Shown here in pieces: positions 1 to 8,598 of a DNA stretch of 64,000 bases. Source of the DNA: Caballeronia concitans (lineage in GTDB: Bacteria > Pseudomonadota > Gammaproteobacteria > Burkholderiales > Burkholderiaceae); NCBI RefSeq assembly GCF_001544615.1, contig NZ_FCNV02000014.1, positions 1-64,000 of the forward strand. The letters run 5' to 3'. The translations under genes were made by a program, and so were the position numbers. How positions within the stretch are numbered: position 1 is the stretch's first letter; every line of letters begins with the position of its first letter. The notes under the pieces were generated by a model, which searched no databases, had not been told where the DNA came from, and saw nothing but the letters and a program-made list of their open reading frames with translations.

Positions 1-309
1 CCGCTGACCCACTTCGCTATCACACATCACGCGCTCTACCACCTTACTCTGAGGGGCGTCGTTCGCGGATCGCTTACGATCGAACAGATGCGGTTCGATC
101 CTCCGGATTTGACAGTAGCGCGCGGCGATCACGTGGTGTGGATCAACAAGGACCTGTTTCCGCACACAGCGACATCCGACGCAAAGGCGTTCGATTCGCG
201 CGACATCGCGCCGGATGCATCGTGGAGCCACGTGGTGCGTGAGACAGGGCGCTACATGTATTCCTGCACGCTGCATCCAACGATGCATGCGGTCCTCAAT
301 GTGCGATGA
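1..309 (+). CDS. Cupredoxin-domain protein, 5' end outside window
   Basis: The frame is open from the first base, so the start lies upstream of the window. The visible 102 residues form the C-terminal half of a plastocyanin/amicyanin-like copper domain. FPHTAT supplies the first His ligand. YSCTLHPTM supplies Cys, His and Met, the usual type-1 copper set. Such proteins are small periplasmic electron carriers. The stop overlaps the ATG of the sigma-factor gene (ATGA), so the two are translationally coupled. With the cytochrome genes downstream this suggests a periplasmic redox module under ECF control. The signal peptide cannot be checked because it lies outside the window. Confidence 0.85.
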   Translation, partial: PLTHFAITHHALYHLTLRGVVRGSLTIEQMRFDPPDLTVARGDHVVWINKDLFPHTATSDAKAFDSRDIAPDASWSHVVRETGRYMYSCTLHPTMHAVLNVR

Positions 310-1004
310 AGACGACCACGACCATGAGCCTTGCTGCTGAGACCACTGACGACGACCTCGGTATCGCGCGCCGCATCGCTGCGGGGGATCGCGCCGCCTT
401 CGCTCTGCTGATGCGACGGCATAACCGCCGGCTTTATCGCATGGCGCGCGCGACCTTGCGCAACGACGCCGATGCGGAGGATGCGCTGCAGGATGCGTAT
501 CTGCATGCATACAGATCGATGAACCAGTTCCGCGGTGATTCACAGTTGTTCACGTGGCTGTCGCGGCTCGTGCTCAACGAATGCTTCGGACGCCTGCGGC
601 GCACGGCGAGGCGGCAGAATGTGATTCCGATGGTGGAGTCCCCCGACTTCATCGAACCCGCCGATGCAATGGTCACGCGCGACGACAACGCTCCAGATCA
701 AGCGCTCGCGCGTTCGCAGGTGCGTGCGCTGCTCGAATCGAAGCTCGACGAATTGCCCGAGTTGTTTCGCGTCGTATTCGTGCTGCGCTCCATTGAGGAA
801 ATGAGTGTCGAGGAGACCGCGCAGTGTCTGAGCATTCCAGAAGCGACTGTGCGCAGCCGGCATTTTCGCGCGCGCAGCATGTTGCGCGAGTCGCTCGCTC
901 AAGCGCTCGATCTCGCGGAGCGCGACGTGTTCGAGTTCGGCGGGACGCGATGCGATCGCGTCGTTGCCAACGTACTGTCGAAGCTTTCGGGTGGCGCGTC
1001 ATAA
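306..1004 (+). CDS. RNA polymerase ECF sigma factor
   Basis: 232 residues. Region 2 runs over roughly residues 24-95, with RHNRRLYRMA, the DAEDALQDAYLHAYR helix and FRGDSQLFTWLSRL for -10 recognition. Region 4 runs over about 140-205, with LPELFRVVF and the helix-turn-helix MSVEETAQCLSIPEATVRSR. This is the two-domain layout of group IV sigma factors that redirect RNA polymerase to a small regulon. The start overlaps the cupredoxin stop. No anti-sigma gene follows, so it is controlled by something upstream of the window or by an unlinked partner. A GGAATAAA box at 1146-1153 resembles ECF -35 elements and could mark its own target promoter for the cytochrome genes. Confidence 0.92.
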   Translation: MKTTTTMSLAAETTDDDLGIARRIAAGDRAAFALLMRRHNRRLYRMARATLRNDADAEDALQDAYLHAYRSMNQFRGDSQLFTWLSRLVLNECFGRLRRTARRQNVIPMVESPDFIEPADAMVTRDDNAPDQALARSQVRALLESKLDELPELFRVVFVLRSIEEMSVEETAQCLSIPEATVRSRHFRARSMLRESLAQALDLAERDVFEFGGTRCDRVVANVLSKLSGGAS

Positions 1005-1026
1005 CGTTGGCTTTTCGGCGTTGGTC

Positions 1027-1046
1027 TCGTGCCAATCTTGGCACGA
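1027..1046. promoter_or_regulatory. Perfect 20-bp palindrome
   Basis: Arms TCGTGCCAA and TTGGCACGA match perfectly with a 2-base TC centre. It sits 23 bp after the sigma-factor stop and about 320 bp before the cytochrome start. The right arm contains TGGCAC, the -24 half of a sigma-54 promoter, but the -12 element is not at the correct spacing. It could be an operator or a short hairpin. The rest of the 359-bp gap up to 1363 holds the GGAATAAA box (1146-1153) and no convincing gene. Confidence 0.5.
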
Positions 1047-1363
1047 TCATGCGTAGCGTGCCCCGCTTCCCTTAAACGCTGGGAGGAGCCGGATCTCGAC
1101 GCATTGCGTGGCTGTGAAATAGCACAGCCGGCGAAAACGGTCACTGGAATAAAGCGGGATCCTCCATCGTTCTTGTCATCGTGCAAGCAGCCGGACGCCG
1201 ATCCATCCCGTGGCGGCATGAGCCTGTTTAGCGCATCCGACCTGCAGGCGACTCGATCATGCCGTGCACGATGTGTCGCCTTTGTCTTCCCGCTCGTCAC
1301 AGTAAAGCCGTCGACGCGCCTCGAAAGCCCGTCGATGCCAGGCGAGCCAGAGGAGAGGAGGGC

Positions 1364-2737
1364 ATGGTGAATTTCGTCGCCATTCGTCGCCTGCTTCAAT
1401 GCGCCTTGATCCTTGCAGTCGGGGCTGTCTGCATGCTTAACGCGTCATCTGTTCAGGCGCTGCCGATCTTCGCTCGTCAGACAGGGCAAAGCTGCGTCGC
1501 CTGCCACGCAGGCGGACAGTTTCCTGAACTGACACCCTATGGCCGAATGTTCAAACTGAACGGCTACACGTTCGGCGAACGTACTGTTCCTATCGCCGTC
1601 ATGGCGACGCTCGATCTCACGAAGACGCGCGTCAATCATGATGCCAGCGGCAACCTTGTTTCGCCCAAGGACGGATTGCCGATATTCGATGCAGCCAGCA
1701 TCTTTCTGGCCGGCAAGATTACTGACAGGATCGGGGCGTTCACGCAGTTCACTTACTCGAACTACGATCATCAGGATGCCAACGGCAGATGGATTGGTCA
1801 CTGGGCGTCCGACAACATGGACTTCCGTTACGTAGACAGGATCATCGGGGACGCAAGCGACCTGATTCTTGGCACCACCCTGCATAATAGTCCGACCGTG
1901 CAAGACGTTTGGAACAGCACTCCGGCCTGGAGTTACCCGTACCTTTCCTCGCCGACGAGTGCGGTGGGCGCGCCACAATTCCAGCCGATCATCGAAGGGT
2001 CACTGGCACAGCAGGTTGTCGGCGCAGGAGGATACCTGTACTGGAACCGGACGATCTACGCGGAACTGTCCTTCTACAGTACGGCTGACGGCATCTGGTC
2101 GTTCATGAGCAAAGGCAACAAGGCCGGCGATCCGAACCATCCGCAGACCTACGTCCGTGGCCAAAACCCTTATTGGCGTGTTGCGCTGACTCACGAGTGG
2201 GGACCGCACAACATCATGGTCGGTACGTTCGGGCTGAATGTCAACGTCTACCCCAACGATGCCAACGCATTTCCGAGCTTCACTCAGGGCGTAACTCGCT
2301 ATCGCGATATCGGCTTCGACGCGCAGTACCAGTATCTGCTCGAGCCGAACACTTTCACGGCACAGGCGCGCTACATCCGGGAAAACATCAGTGATCCGAA
2401 TAACCTCGTTTTTGGCGACAGCCAGTCTGCCAATTTGAAGTCCTTGCGTCTGAAAGCCTCTTACATTTATCAGGCCAAGTACGGTGCGAGTCTTTCATTT
2501 TTCAATATAACCGGCAGCCCGGACAGCGTCGCCTACGCCGGCAGCGCTAACTTTTCTCCTGCCACGCAAGGCTGGACGCCGGAAATATTCTGGATTCCCG
2601 TTCAGAACATTCGCGTAGGTTTGCAATACACGCATTTCACCAAATACCTTGGCGCACGTTCGAACTACGATGGTCGAGGACGCAGTGCGAGCGCTAACGA
2701 CACACTGTTCCTGTACTTTTGGGCTGCATACTGGTGA
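1364..2737 (+). CDS. Monoheme cytochrome c fused to a probable outer-membrane beta-barrel (Cyc2-like layout)
   Basis: 457 residues from ATG 1364, which is preceded by AGGAGAGGAG at 1351-1360. The open frame reaches back to 1259 but lacks an RBS there. Residues 1-32 are a signal peptide ending VQA. A single heme-c site CVACH lies at residues 44-48, close to the mature N-terminus. The remaining ~400 residues alternate polar and hydrophobic positions, are rich in Tyr/Trp/Phe, and end in ...WAAYW, an aromatic C-terminus typical of barrels handled by BAM. An N-terminal heme followed by a barrel is the layout of Cyc2 porin-cytochromes, which move electrons across the outer membrane. The homology itself is inferred from layout, not from alignment. 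Alternative: a generic cytochrome-like outer-membrane protein. Confidence 0.8.
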   Translation: MVNFVAIRRLLQCALILAVGAVCMLNASSVQALPIFARQTGQSCVACHAGGQFPELTPYGRMFKLNGYTFGERTVPIAVMATLDLTKTRVNHDASGNLVSPKDGLPIFDAASIFLAGKITDRIGAFTQFTYSNYDHQDANGRWIGHWASDNMDFRYVDRIIGDASDLILGTTLHNSPTVQDVWNSTPAWSYPYLSSPTSAVGAPQFQPIIEGSLAQQVVGAGGYLYWNRTIYAELSFYSTADGIWSFMSKGNKAGDPNHPQTYVRGQNPYWRVALTHEWGPHNIMVGTFGLNVNVYPNDANAFPSFTQGVTRYRDIGFDAQYQYLLEPNTFTAQARYIRENISDPNNLVFGDSQSANLKSLRLKASYIYQAKYGASLSFFNITGSPDSVAYAGSANFSPATQGWTPEIFWIPVQNIRVGLQYTHFTKYLGARSNYDGRGRSASANDTLFLYFWAAYW

Positions 2738-2807
2738 CGCTTCCTGCGCGCTGCATTACAGACGTGAGGCTGCGACGACCACGACGTCGGCATCGGGAGG
2801 AAATCGA

Positions 2808-3551
2808 GTGAAAGCCTTGCCATCGATTATGGCGGCCGTACGGTCCGTGAGCCAACGCCCCACGCAATCGGACATTCATGCGATTTCCCGATGGATCGCG
2901 CTTTTTACGCTGTTGAGCGCCGTTGGTTGCCACAATATCGAGCAATCACGGCAAATCGACAATCCAGCCGTCGCCGGGAGGACGATCGCGCAACAGGTGT
3001 GCTCGAACTGCCATGGCGTGAACGGCGATTCCGTCTCGCCCACGTTTCCCAAGCTTGCCGGACAGCAAAAGGAATATCTGGTCAATCAACTGATGGACTT
3101 TAGGGCACACCTTCGGTCCGATCCGAATGCAAAACGGTTCATGTGGGGATTTTCGCATCTGAGCGACCCGCAAATCGATCAGCTTTCCGCTTATTTCGCG
3201 AATCGTCCGCCACCCGCTGGCGTGCCAGGTGATCGTCGCCTTGTCGAGGACGGCAAGACTATCTTCACTTCCGGTATACCGGATAAAGGCGTGCCCGCCT
3301 GCAGTGCGTGTCATGGGGCACACGGTGAAGGCATGGGAGAATTTCCGCGTCTCGCGGGGCAGCATGCAGACTACATTCTGAAGCAACTGCTGGTGTTTCG
3401 GCATGCTGGCTTGCGGCCGCGTGGGGAGCCAATGAAGGCGATCTCCGACAAGCTGTCAAATGAGGACATGCGCTCGGTAGCAACGTTTCTCGCAGCCTAT
3501 CCGTCTCGGGCTGGTTCCGAACCAACCATCAGGGAATCGAGCCATGAATGA
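2808..3551 (+). CDS. Diheme cytochrome c (c4-type)
   Basis: 247 residues from GTG 2808, with GGGAGG at 2795-2800 giving 7-bp spacing; an alternative ATG is at 2829. Two CxxCH sites, CSNCH and CSACH, sit in two similar ~90-residue halves. Each half carries the FPKLAGQ or FPRLAGQ pattern and a downstream Met-containing loop, as in cytochrome c4, a periplasmic two-electron carrier. The N-terminal helix ends SAVGC, so it may be lipid-anchored rather than cleaved. It lies 70 bp after the porin-like cytochrome and is the likely periplasmic partner that takes electrons from it. Confidence 0.88.
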   Translation: MKALPSIMAAVRSVSQRPTQSDIHAISRWIALFTLLSAVGCHNIEQSRQIDNPAVAGRTIAQQVCSNCHGVNGDSVSPTFPKLAGQQKEYLVNQLMDFRAHLRSDPNAKRFMWGFSHLSDPQIDQLSAYFANRPPPAGVPGDRRLVEDGKTIFTSGIPDKGVPACSACHGAHGEGMGEFPRLAGQHADYILKQLLVFRHAGLRPRGEPMKAISDKLSNEDMRSVATFLAAYPSRAGSEPTIRESSHE

Positions 3552-4068
3552 TCGCGTTGCATTCGGCGCTGGACTAATCGGTCTTCCAAGCAAAACGGCG
3601 ATCGACGGCGCGCCTATTGTGGGTGGAAGCTCTCGTCGGGGAAAGTCGGGGACAATTCGAAACGTCCGCGGGCGCTTACTGTGCGAGCTGAGGCCACGGC
3701 GTGACGGTCAGCGGCAAGCTGGCGGTATCGAAGAATCACGAGAAGCCGCCGCCGGACCTGCTCGATCGTCGCGCAACGGTTCGTGAGCGCGGATACGACG
3801 AAGCGGAATCCGTGCTTATTCCGGGCGTCGCCGCGATAAGTGCTTAACGGCTCAAGCGGGTCCGGGTTCGGCCGGTCGCCCGCGGCAGACAGCAAGCGGC
3901 CAGAGTTACTGCCATTCGCGAACGTCCGTTATCGAATCGCCGATAGCGCGGCCAAACAATTCTGGGCGAGCTAGGCTCCGTGGACTACTCTGTTGCATGC
4001 GGTAAGTGCTTTTCGTCCACACGCTGTCATTCGCTGCAGCGCTGAAGTCAATGGTCGGAGACCGTGCA
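3552..4068 (+). other. Intergenic region, no supported gene
   Basis: 517 bp. A short open frame (3544-3786) overlaps the cytochrome stop through ATGA, but its product is basic, low in hydrophobics and matches no family I know. It reads like chance. I see no terminator or repeat. A GGAG at 4057-4060 belongs to the next gene. Confidence 0.4.
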
Positions 4069-4557
4069 ATGATCGCCAAAGCCCTCTCTACTGGCATTTT
4101 TTTACTGGCTGGATTTATCTGCCCGACATTCCCCGCATTTTCTCAGTCATCTCCACCAACGTCCGAAAGAGCCGCACAAACCAAGGAGCTGGTCGACAAA
4201 GCCGCCGCGTTGATAGACAGCAAAGGCAAAGCCGCGTTTGCCGAGTTTAGAATCAAGGGCAGTGAGTGGTTCCATGGCGACACCTATCTGTTTGCTTACG
4301 ATCGAAACGCAAATGTCCTGTTGAATCCGGCCTTCCCTGCGCGGGAAGGGACTAACGTCCACGGCCAGAAAGATGCCAACGGCAAGCTGTTTCATGACGC
4401 CATGATCCATACGGCTGAAACAACGGGATCGGGCTGGGTCGACTACATGTTCCCGAGACCGGGGCAGACTGAGCCATCGCATAAATGGACGTATGTAAGG
4501 GCAGTCAAGATTGACGGAGTTCCAGGCTTGGTAGGTTCGGGCTTCTATTCGGAGTAG
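4069..4557 (+). CDS. Exported single-Cache-domain protein
   Basis: 162 residues from ATG 4069 with GGAG 8 bp upstream. An upstream in-frame ATG at 4006 has no RBS and would bury the signal peptide. Residues 1-25 are a signal peptide ending FPAFSQ. The mature part is one small-molecule-sensing Cache (sCache_2-like) domain, seen in the helix TKELVDKAAALIDSKGKAAFAEF, then DTYLFAYDRNANVLLNPA and the GSGWVDYMFPRPG strand region. These domains usually form the extracellular part of chemoreceptors. Here there is no membrane or signalling part, so it is a free periplasmic binding protein. Ligand unknown. It stands alone, with gaps of about 500 bp on both sides. Confidence 0.82.
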   Translation: MIAKALSTGIFLLAGFICPTFPAFSQSSPPTSERAAQTKELVDKAAALIDSKGKAAFAEFRIKGSEWFHGDTYLFAYDRNANVLLNPAFPAREGTNVHGQKDANGKLFHDAMIHTAETTGSGWVDYMFPRPGQTEPSHKWTYVRAVKIDGVPGLVGSGFYSE

Positions 4558-5040
4558 CCTGGGAGGCTCAGCGCAGTGAGGCCACCCCACAAGACGTGAC
4601 GTGCGCAGTGCAGACGCGACTACCTACACGGCGCACTGATCGCTTGCTCCACGCCAAATTGCAACGAGGCCGCTAAAGCGGGACTCATGCCTTTCGGAAG
4701 GAGCACGGTGAGGAAGGGATTGGACGTTTCCGGCCCGTCGAGCTTGCTCATAGTGGACTCTGTTTCAGATGACGATCCTGCTAACGGCCCCGACCGCGGC
4801 CATTGGAGTTGTGAAGCAAGTAGGTGGATGCCGCCCAGTCCTGTACAACCGTATGGTTTATCTGCCGGAAGGAGCACCCAACGCTCGTCTATTATTTTCT
4901 TGGCTTCTTGCCTCGAGTAAGGAACGCAATGAGCAAGGCCGGCCAGCTTCACATCAGGATCTTAACTACAGGAAGTCGCCAGGCAGCACGCTAACCAACA
5001 CGACAATCCGATACAACAAGACGAACGAGGTCCGTTACCC
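4558..5040. other. Intergenic region, possibly remnant DNA
   Basis: 483 bp of mixed composition. A minus-strand frame of 110 codons (4620-4952) and overlapping plus-strand frames are open, but none shows a recognisable domain, RBS or consistent codon use. The region joins an AT-richer acetyltransferase gene, so it may be the edge of an acquired segment. I cannot assign any function. Confidence 0.35.
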
Positions 5041-6027
5041 ATGCTGTGCATCGAGGATCTGGCCGTTCCACCAGAGGGGTTTCTACACGGCGAGCCGGAG
5101 GGCGCTGAGTATTACGAGGCCGTCCAGATGGCCGGCATGGATGATTTCCATTTCGGCTATTTTGCCGCTTACCGGGCAGGCCGGCTCGTTACGGTGGCAC
5201 CTTACTTTGTCATGAATTTTAGGCTCAATACCTTGTTGCCCAACGGCTGGCTGAAGCAGAGCCTGAGCTTGATCCGGTTCAAGCTGGCTTGCATCGGGAA
5301 TCCGATAGCGGATGTTGGCCGCATCCATGGAGATGCCTCCCTGGAAATCCTCTCAGCCATAAACGAGGAGCTGGCGAAGAAGGGTAGCCTGCTCGCCTAT
5401 AAGGGATTCGGTCAGGACCTGCCGCTGCCGGATTTTGTGCAGGCGATAGGTCTGCCCGTACCTGTGCTGGCGCTCGGCCCGGACTATTACCAGTCGATGA
5501 AGAGCGACCGCAGAAACCTCCTTAAACGCAAGCTGAAAAAGTCATCCGCACTGCGCTACGAGGAGTGCGCCGGTCTGCCAGAAAACCTGGTCCCCAAGGT
5601 ATATCAGCTGTATCTGAACACCTATCACAAGGCCGACTTGAAGTTCGAGAAATTAACGCCTGAATATTTCGTCAACACCAACGCGCTTAGCCAGTACCTG
5701 CTTTTCTACCTGGAAGACGAGTTGATCGGGTTCACCCAATTGATCGGCAAGGGAAACAAGCTGGTTAACCGCTATATCGGACTGGACTACGACAAGAGCA
5801 GGGACCACGGCTTGTACTTTGCCATGTTCATCCGCGCGATAGATTTCGGCATCCGCGAAGGCTTCACGGAAATCGAACTGGGCGCCACGTCCTACGAGTT
5901 CAAGCGCATCCTGGGCGCCCGCCAGCTTCCCACGTGGAACTATTACCGGCATACCACCCCGTTGTTCAACTGGATTCTCGGGAAGTTACGCGGTGTGCTG
6001 GAACCGTCGGAGTCCGAATTGCGCTAG
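5041..6027 (+). CDS. GNAT/FemAB-like N-acyltransferase
   Basis: 328 residues from ATG 5041 with GAGG at 5027-5030. It looks like a double-GNAT protein of the Acetyltransf_6/FemAB type. The N-terminal half (about 1-150) holds the variable lobe. From about 165 the motif SDRRNLLKRKLKKS precedes the second lobe, where YLEDELIGFTQLIGKGN, the NRYIGLDY strand and the EIELGATSYEFKRILGA end region are typical. Substrate unknown; relatives aminoacylate or acylate amines in cell-envelope or natural-product pathways. The gene is visibly AT-richer than its neighbours (many AAG/GAT/TAT codons), stands alone, and is followed by an IS remnant, suggesting horizontal gain. Confidence 0.7.
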   Translation: MLCIEDLAVPPEGFLHGEPEGAEYYEAVQMAGMDDFHFGYFAAYRAGRLVTVAPYFVMNFRLNTLLPNGWLKQSLSLIRFKLACIGNPIADVGRIHGDASLEILSAINEELAKKGSLLAYKGFGQDLPLPDFVQAIGLPVPVLALGPDYYQSMKSDRRNLLKRKLKKSSALRYEECAGLPENLVPKVYQLYLNTYHKADLKFEKLTPEYFVNTNALSQYLLFYLEDELIGFTQLIGKGNKLVNRYIGLDYDKSRDHGLYFAMFIRAIDFGIREGFTEIELGATSYEFKRILGARQLPTWNYYRHTTPLFNWILGKLRGVLEPSESELR

Positions 6028-6153
6028 CGCGCGAATAGGGTGTCTCTCCGGAAGTGTCGTGCCGCAGTGTTGAACGACCGCTTCGGAGGAGACTCAAGGG
6101 CCGGAGTGGTTCGAGAACATTACAACTTTGCCGTAAAAAACAATGTTGCCGCT

Positions 6154-6360
6154 AAGTTCAAATGTCGGGGTTGCTGCTCACCCTGGCTTGAGTCGGCGCC
6201 CGGCGACGGCCTGAATCACCTTGAGCCGGTCCAGTTCGCGCATCGACATCGTGATGGTCCCAGTCGTGTTCATGGTCCGCGCTCCAGAAACGCTTGTCTG
6301 GCCACGAACCTACGGCAAAATGCGACATCTCTACTTAGCAGAAACACGACATTTGAACTT
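6154..6360. mobile_element. Internally deleted ISNCY-type insertion sequence (MITE-like)
   Basis: A perfect 14-bp inverted repeat, AAGTTCAAATGTCG at 6154-6167 and CGACATTTGAACTT at 6347-6360, brackets 207 bp. Similarity between the ends continues imperfectly inward. Inside, on the minus strand, is the start of a transposase gene that runs into a stop after 31 codons. The right end also carries a second CGACAT copy at 6323-6328. I could not find a flanking target duplication. This is what remains when an IS loses most of its transposase but keeps both ends. Confidence 0.65.
6178..6273 (-). pseudogene. Transposase N-terminal fragment, ISNCY family
   Basis: 31 codons from ATG 6273 to TGA 6178. 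The product contains the string ITMSMRELDRLKVIQAVA, which I recognise as the conserved N-terminus of ISNCY (IS1202-type) transposases. There it leads into the helix-turn-helix and then the integrase-like catalytic core. Everything after residue ~26 is missing, so no transposition activity remains. It lies inside the 207-bp inverted-repeat element. Confidence 0.65.
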
Positions 6361-6452
6361 GGGACCTACAACATAAAACATCGATAGTAAAGATTATGTC
6401 AATTACGATTGGGACACACGGTCCACAACCGCAGCCCCAACCGACGCCTCCC

Positions 6453-7421
6453 CTAAATCAACACATCCACCGAATTCATCACGCGCCGCATCTCCGGCGT
6501 CGATGTCGATGCCGGATCGCGGATGGTGTCCATCAGGCAATTGACGAAGCAGTCGGCCGCAGCGCTGCGCGGCTGTCCGGGCCGCGTGACCACGCCGACC
6601 AACGACTCGTCGAGTTGCTCCCGCACCGGAATCGCACAAAGCGATTCCCGTGGCGCGCAGCGCTCGACGAGCGGCCACGGAAAAATGCTCACCATATCCG
6701 TCTTTTGCAACAATGAAACCGCCACCGTCAACGAATGCAGAAAATGAACGCTGCGCGGCGAAGGCAAGCCGTGCCGCTTGAACATGTTGTACGGCGCGAT
6801 ACCCTCCGTCTCCGCATCGAGCGCGACGAGCCAGTCCTCGACGAGCAGGTCCGCAAGCGCCCGGCTCTCCGCATGAGGATGCCCCTGCCGTGCGACGACG
6901 GCGAGCGTCGTCAGAAAGAGCGGCTTGAAATCAAAGTCAGAGGCGATCTCGCCCGGCGACTGTCGCCCGATGTGAATGTCGAGACTCCCGTCGCGCAGCC
7001 GCGGATTCGCAATCGCCAGCAATCCCTCGAAAAACTCCAGTTGCACCTCCGGCATGATCTGCCGGAACCGGCGCACGGCGTCGGGCAGGAACGTCATCGC
7101 CACCCACGCCGTGGCCGCAATGGAAAGGCGTCCGCGCGTTTCGCCACGCATCGTGTCGACGGCCTGATGCGCCCGCGCAATCTGACCGACAATGAGACGC
7201 GCGTGCTCCAGCAGCGTCCGCCCGTCCGCCGTGAGCGTGACGCCCGACGGCGTGCGCGCGACGAGCTGGAGCCTGAGATCGCCTTCCATCTGCTGAAGAC
7301 TCTGCGTGATCGCAGCCGGTGACGCGTTGAGCATGCGCGCGGCGCCTCGCACGCTGCCGGTATCGGCGACCGCGACAAGAGCGCGAAGCTGATGAATCTT
7401 CATGTGTTCCAAGAGCCCCAT
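6453..7421 (-). CDS. LysR-family transcriptional regulator
   Basis: 322 residues from ATG 7421; a second ATG at 7403 (MKIHQLRALVAV) fits the usual LysR start better. The N-terminal winged helix-turn-helix spans about residues 7-66, with TGSVRGAARMLNASPAAITQSLQQME as the recognition region. A periplasmic-binding-protein-like effector domain follows over about 95-300. It is close to the aromatic/dicarboxylate-responsive group by general layout, but the effector is unknown. The porin gene lies 130 bp upstream in the same direction. No divergent partner is visible, since the IS remnant lies beyond its 3' end. Confidence 0.88.
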   Translation of the reverse strand: MGLLEHMKIHQLRALVAVADTGSVRGAARMLNASPAAITQSLQQMEGDLRLQLVARTPSGVTLTADGRTLLEHARLIVGQIARAHQAVDTMRGETRGRLSIAATAWVAMTFLPDAVRRFRQIMPEVQLEFFEGLLAIANPRLRDGSLDIHIGRQSPGEIASDFDFKPLFLTTLAVVARQGHPHAESRALADLLVEDWLVALDAETEGIAPYNMFKRHGLPSPRSVHFLHSLTVAVSLLQKTDMVSIFPWPLVERCAPRESLCAIPVREQLDESLVGVVTRPGQPRSAAADCFVNCLMDTIRDPASTSTPEMRRVMNSVDVLI

Positions 7422-7551
7422 GTTGCGCCGGGACGAGATGCTGGCGTGTCACCGCGATTCGCTCCGCAGCGCGTTTCAATGCAGGTCGCTCGCGAACGAG
7501 CGCCGAGGTTCGACAGAACGCGAAATCCATTGGATGAAAAAAAGCCTTCGG

Positions 7552-8598
7552 TCAGAACCGGTGTGTGATGCCTGCCATCACCCCGAACTGGTGCGCTCCA
7601 TTGAGCGGCGCGTCTCCATATTCATAAACGGTCTGGGAGCTATGAGCGGAGTTCCTCGAGAATCCGACATTCAAATACGCCTGGGTGCGAACGGATAATG
7701 AATAGACAGCGCCTGCCACATAGAGCGTCGGATTGCCCGTCTGCGGATCGTTCGAAAGGGTCTGATAGGCCGCAGCCCGAACCTGAAAATCCGGCGAAAC
7801 GTCATAGCGCCCGCCTCCCCAAATCACCGTTTTCACGGGCGACAAGTCTCCGGTCGTGCGCTCGACACCAGCAAGCAGTGTTGCCGCTCCAATCTTGTAC
7901 GCAGCGGCGATCACGCCGATCTCCTCGGTCTGCCCCGAGGTATCCACCGTCGCCGTCTGCGCGCCGTTCTTTTGTCGTAGCGCCGCGCTCATGCTGAACG
8001 GGCCGTGACTGTATTGCATCCCGATTTCCAGGGTGCGGCCGGATCGGAAATTCCCTGCCACGCCTCCAGTCGCAACCAGCCCTTCGAAAACGAAGCCGCC
8101 GTAGTTGTTCGATACATACTTGATCGCGTTGTTGACGATGATGTCCGACAGCGGATTGAGCTGCGCCTGCCCTCCATAGGCGGCGAAGTAGTTCGGATCG
8201 AACGTCACCGTTTCATCGAAGAGAACGGAGAACTGGCGGCCTGCTGTCACCTTCCCGAGACCGCCCTTGAGACCGGCATAGCTCTGCCACCCGAACGCCT
8301 CACCGGGCAGCCCCGCCATTCCGTTAGTCATGCTGAACGATTGGGACAACTCGAAAATCGCGGATACCCCGCCGCCCAGATCCTCTGATCCGCGCATCCC
8401 GAAGATCGTCGGTATGTTTCCGTAATTCTGGAGGTTGATCGCCGAATGCTGTCCGTCTGCACGCGTCGTGTACTGAAGACCTACATCGAGAATTCCGTAA
8501 AGCGTCACGCTGCTTTGTGCCATCGCTCCTTGCGACGCACACGCCAAAACCAGAAACGCACCTAACTCAACGACCTTCGACCTCGATTGTCTGCGCAT
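7552..8598 (-). CDS. Outer-membrane porin, Burkholderia general-porin family
   Basis: 348 residues from ATG 8598, preceded on this strand by AGGAAGAG. The signal peptide ends GAMAQ. The mature protein begins SSVTLYGILDVGLQYTT, the classic first strand of betaproteobacterial trimeric porins. It continues with GMRGSEDLGGGVSAIFELSQ and ends in THRF, the C-terminal Phe signature recognised by BAM. It forms a 16-strand trimeric pore for small solutes. A run of T follows the stop on this strand and may end transcription. Upstream at 8599-8938 (340 bp) I see only promoter-type DNA, including a TTGACG at 8689-8694 in the gene's sense. Confidence 0.93.
   Translation of the reverse strand: MRRQSRSKVVELGAFLVLACASQGAMAQSSVTLYGILDVGLQYTTRADGQHSAINLQNYGNIPTIFGMRGSEDLGGGVSAIFELSQSFSMTNGMAGLPGEAFGWQSYAGLKGGLGKVTAGRQFSVLFDETVTFDPNYFAAYGGQAQLNPLSDIIVNNAIKYVSNNYGGFVFEGLVATGGVAGNFRSGRTLEIGMQYSHGPFSMSAALRQKNGAQTATVDTSGQTEEIGVIAAAYKIGAATLLAGVERTTGDLSPVKTVIWGGGRYDVSPDFQVRAAAYQTLSNDPQTGNPTLYVAGAVYSLSVRTQAYLNVGFSRNSAHSSQTVYEYGDAPLNGAHQFGVMAGITHRF

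Noticed and set aside
1039-1052. Sigma-54 promoter at the palindrome
   Set aside because: TGGCAC is present but the -12 GC does not sit at the strict spacing.
3544-3786. 80-codon frame overlapping the diheme cytochrome stop
   Set aside because: ATGA overlap looks like coupling, but the product is low in hydrophobics, matches nothing and has unusual codon use.
7523-7551. Terminator after the porin gene
   Set aside because: There is a run of seven T in the gene's sense, but only a 4-bp stem before it.
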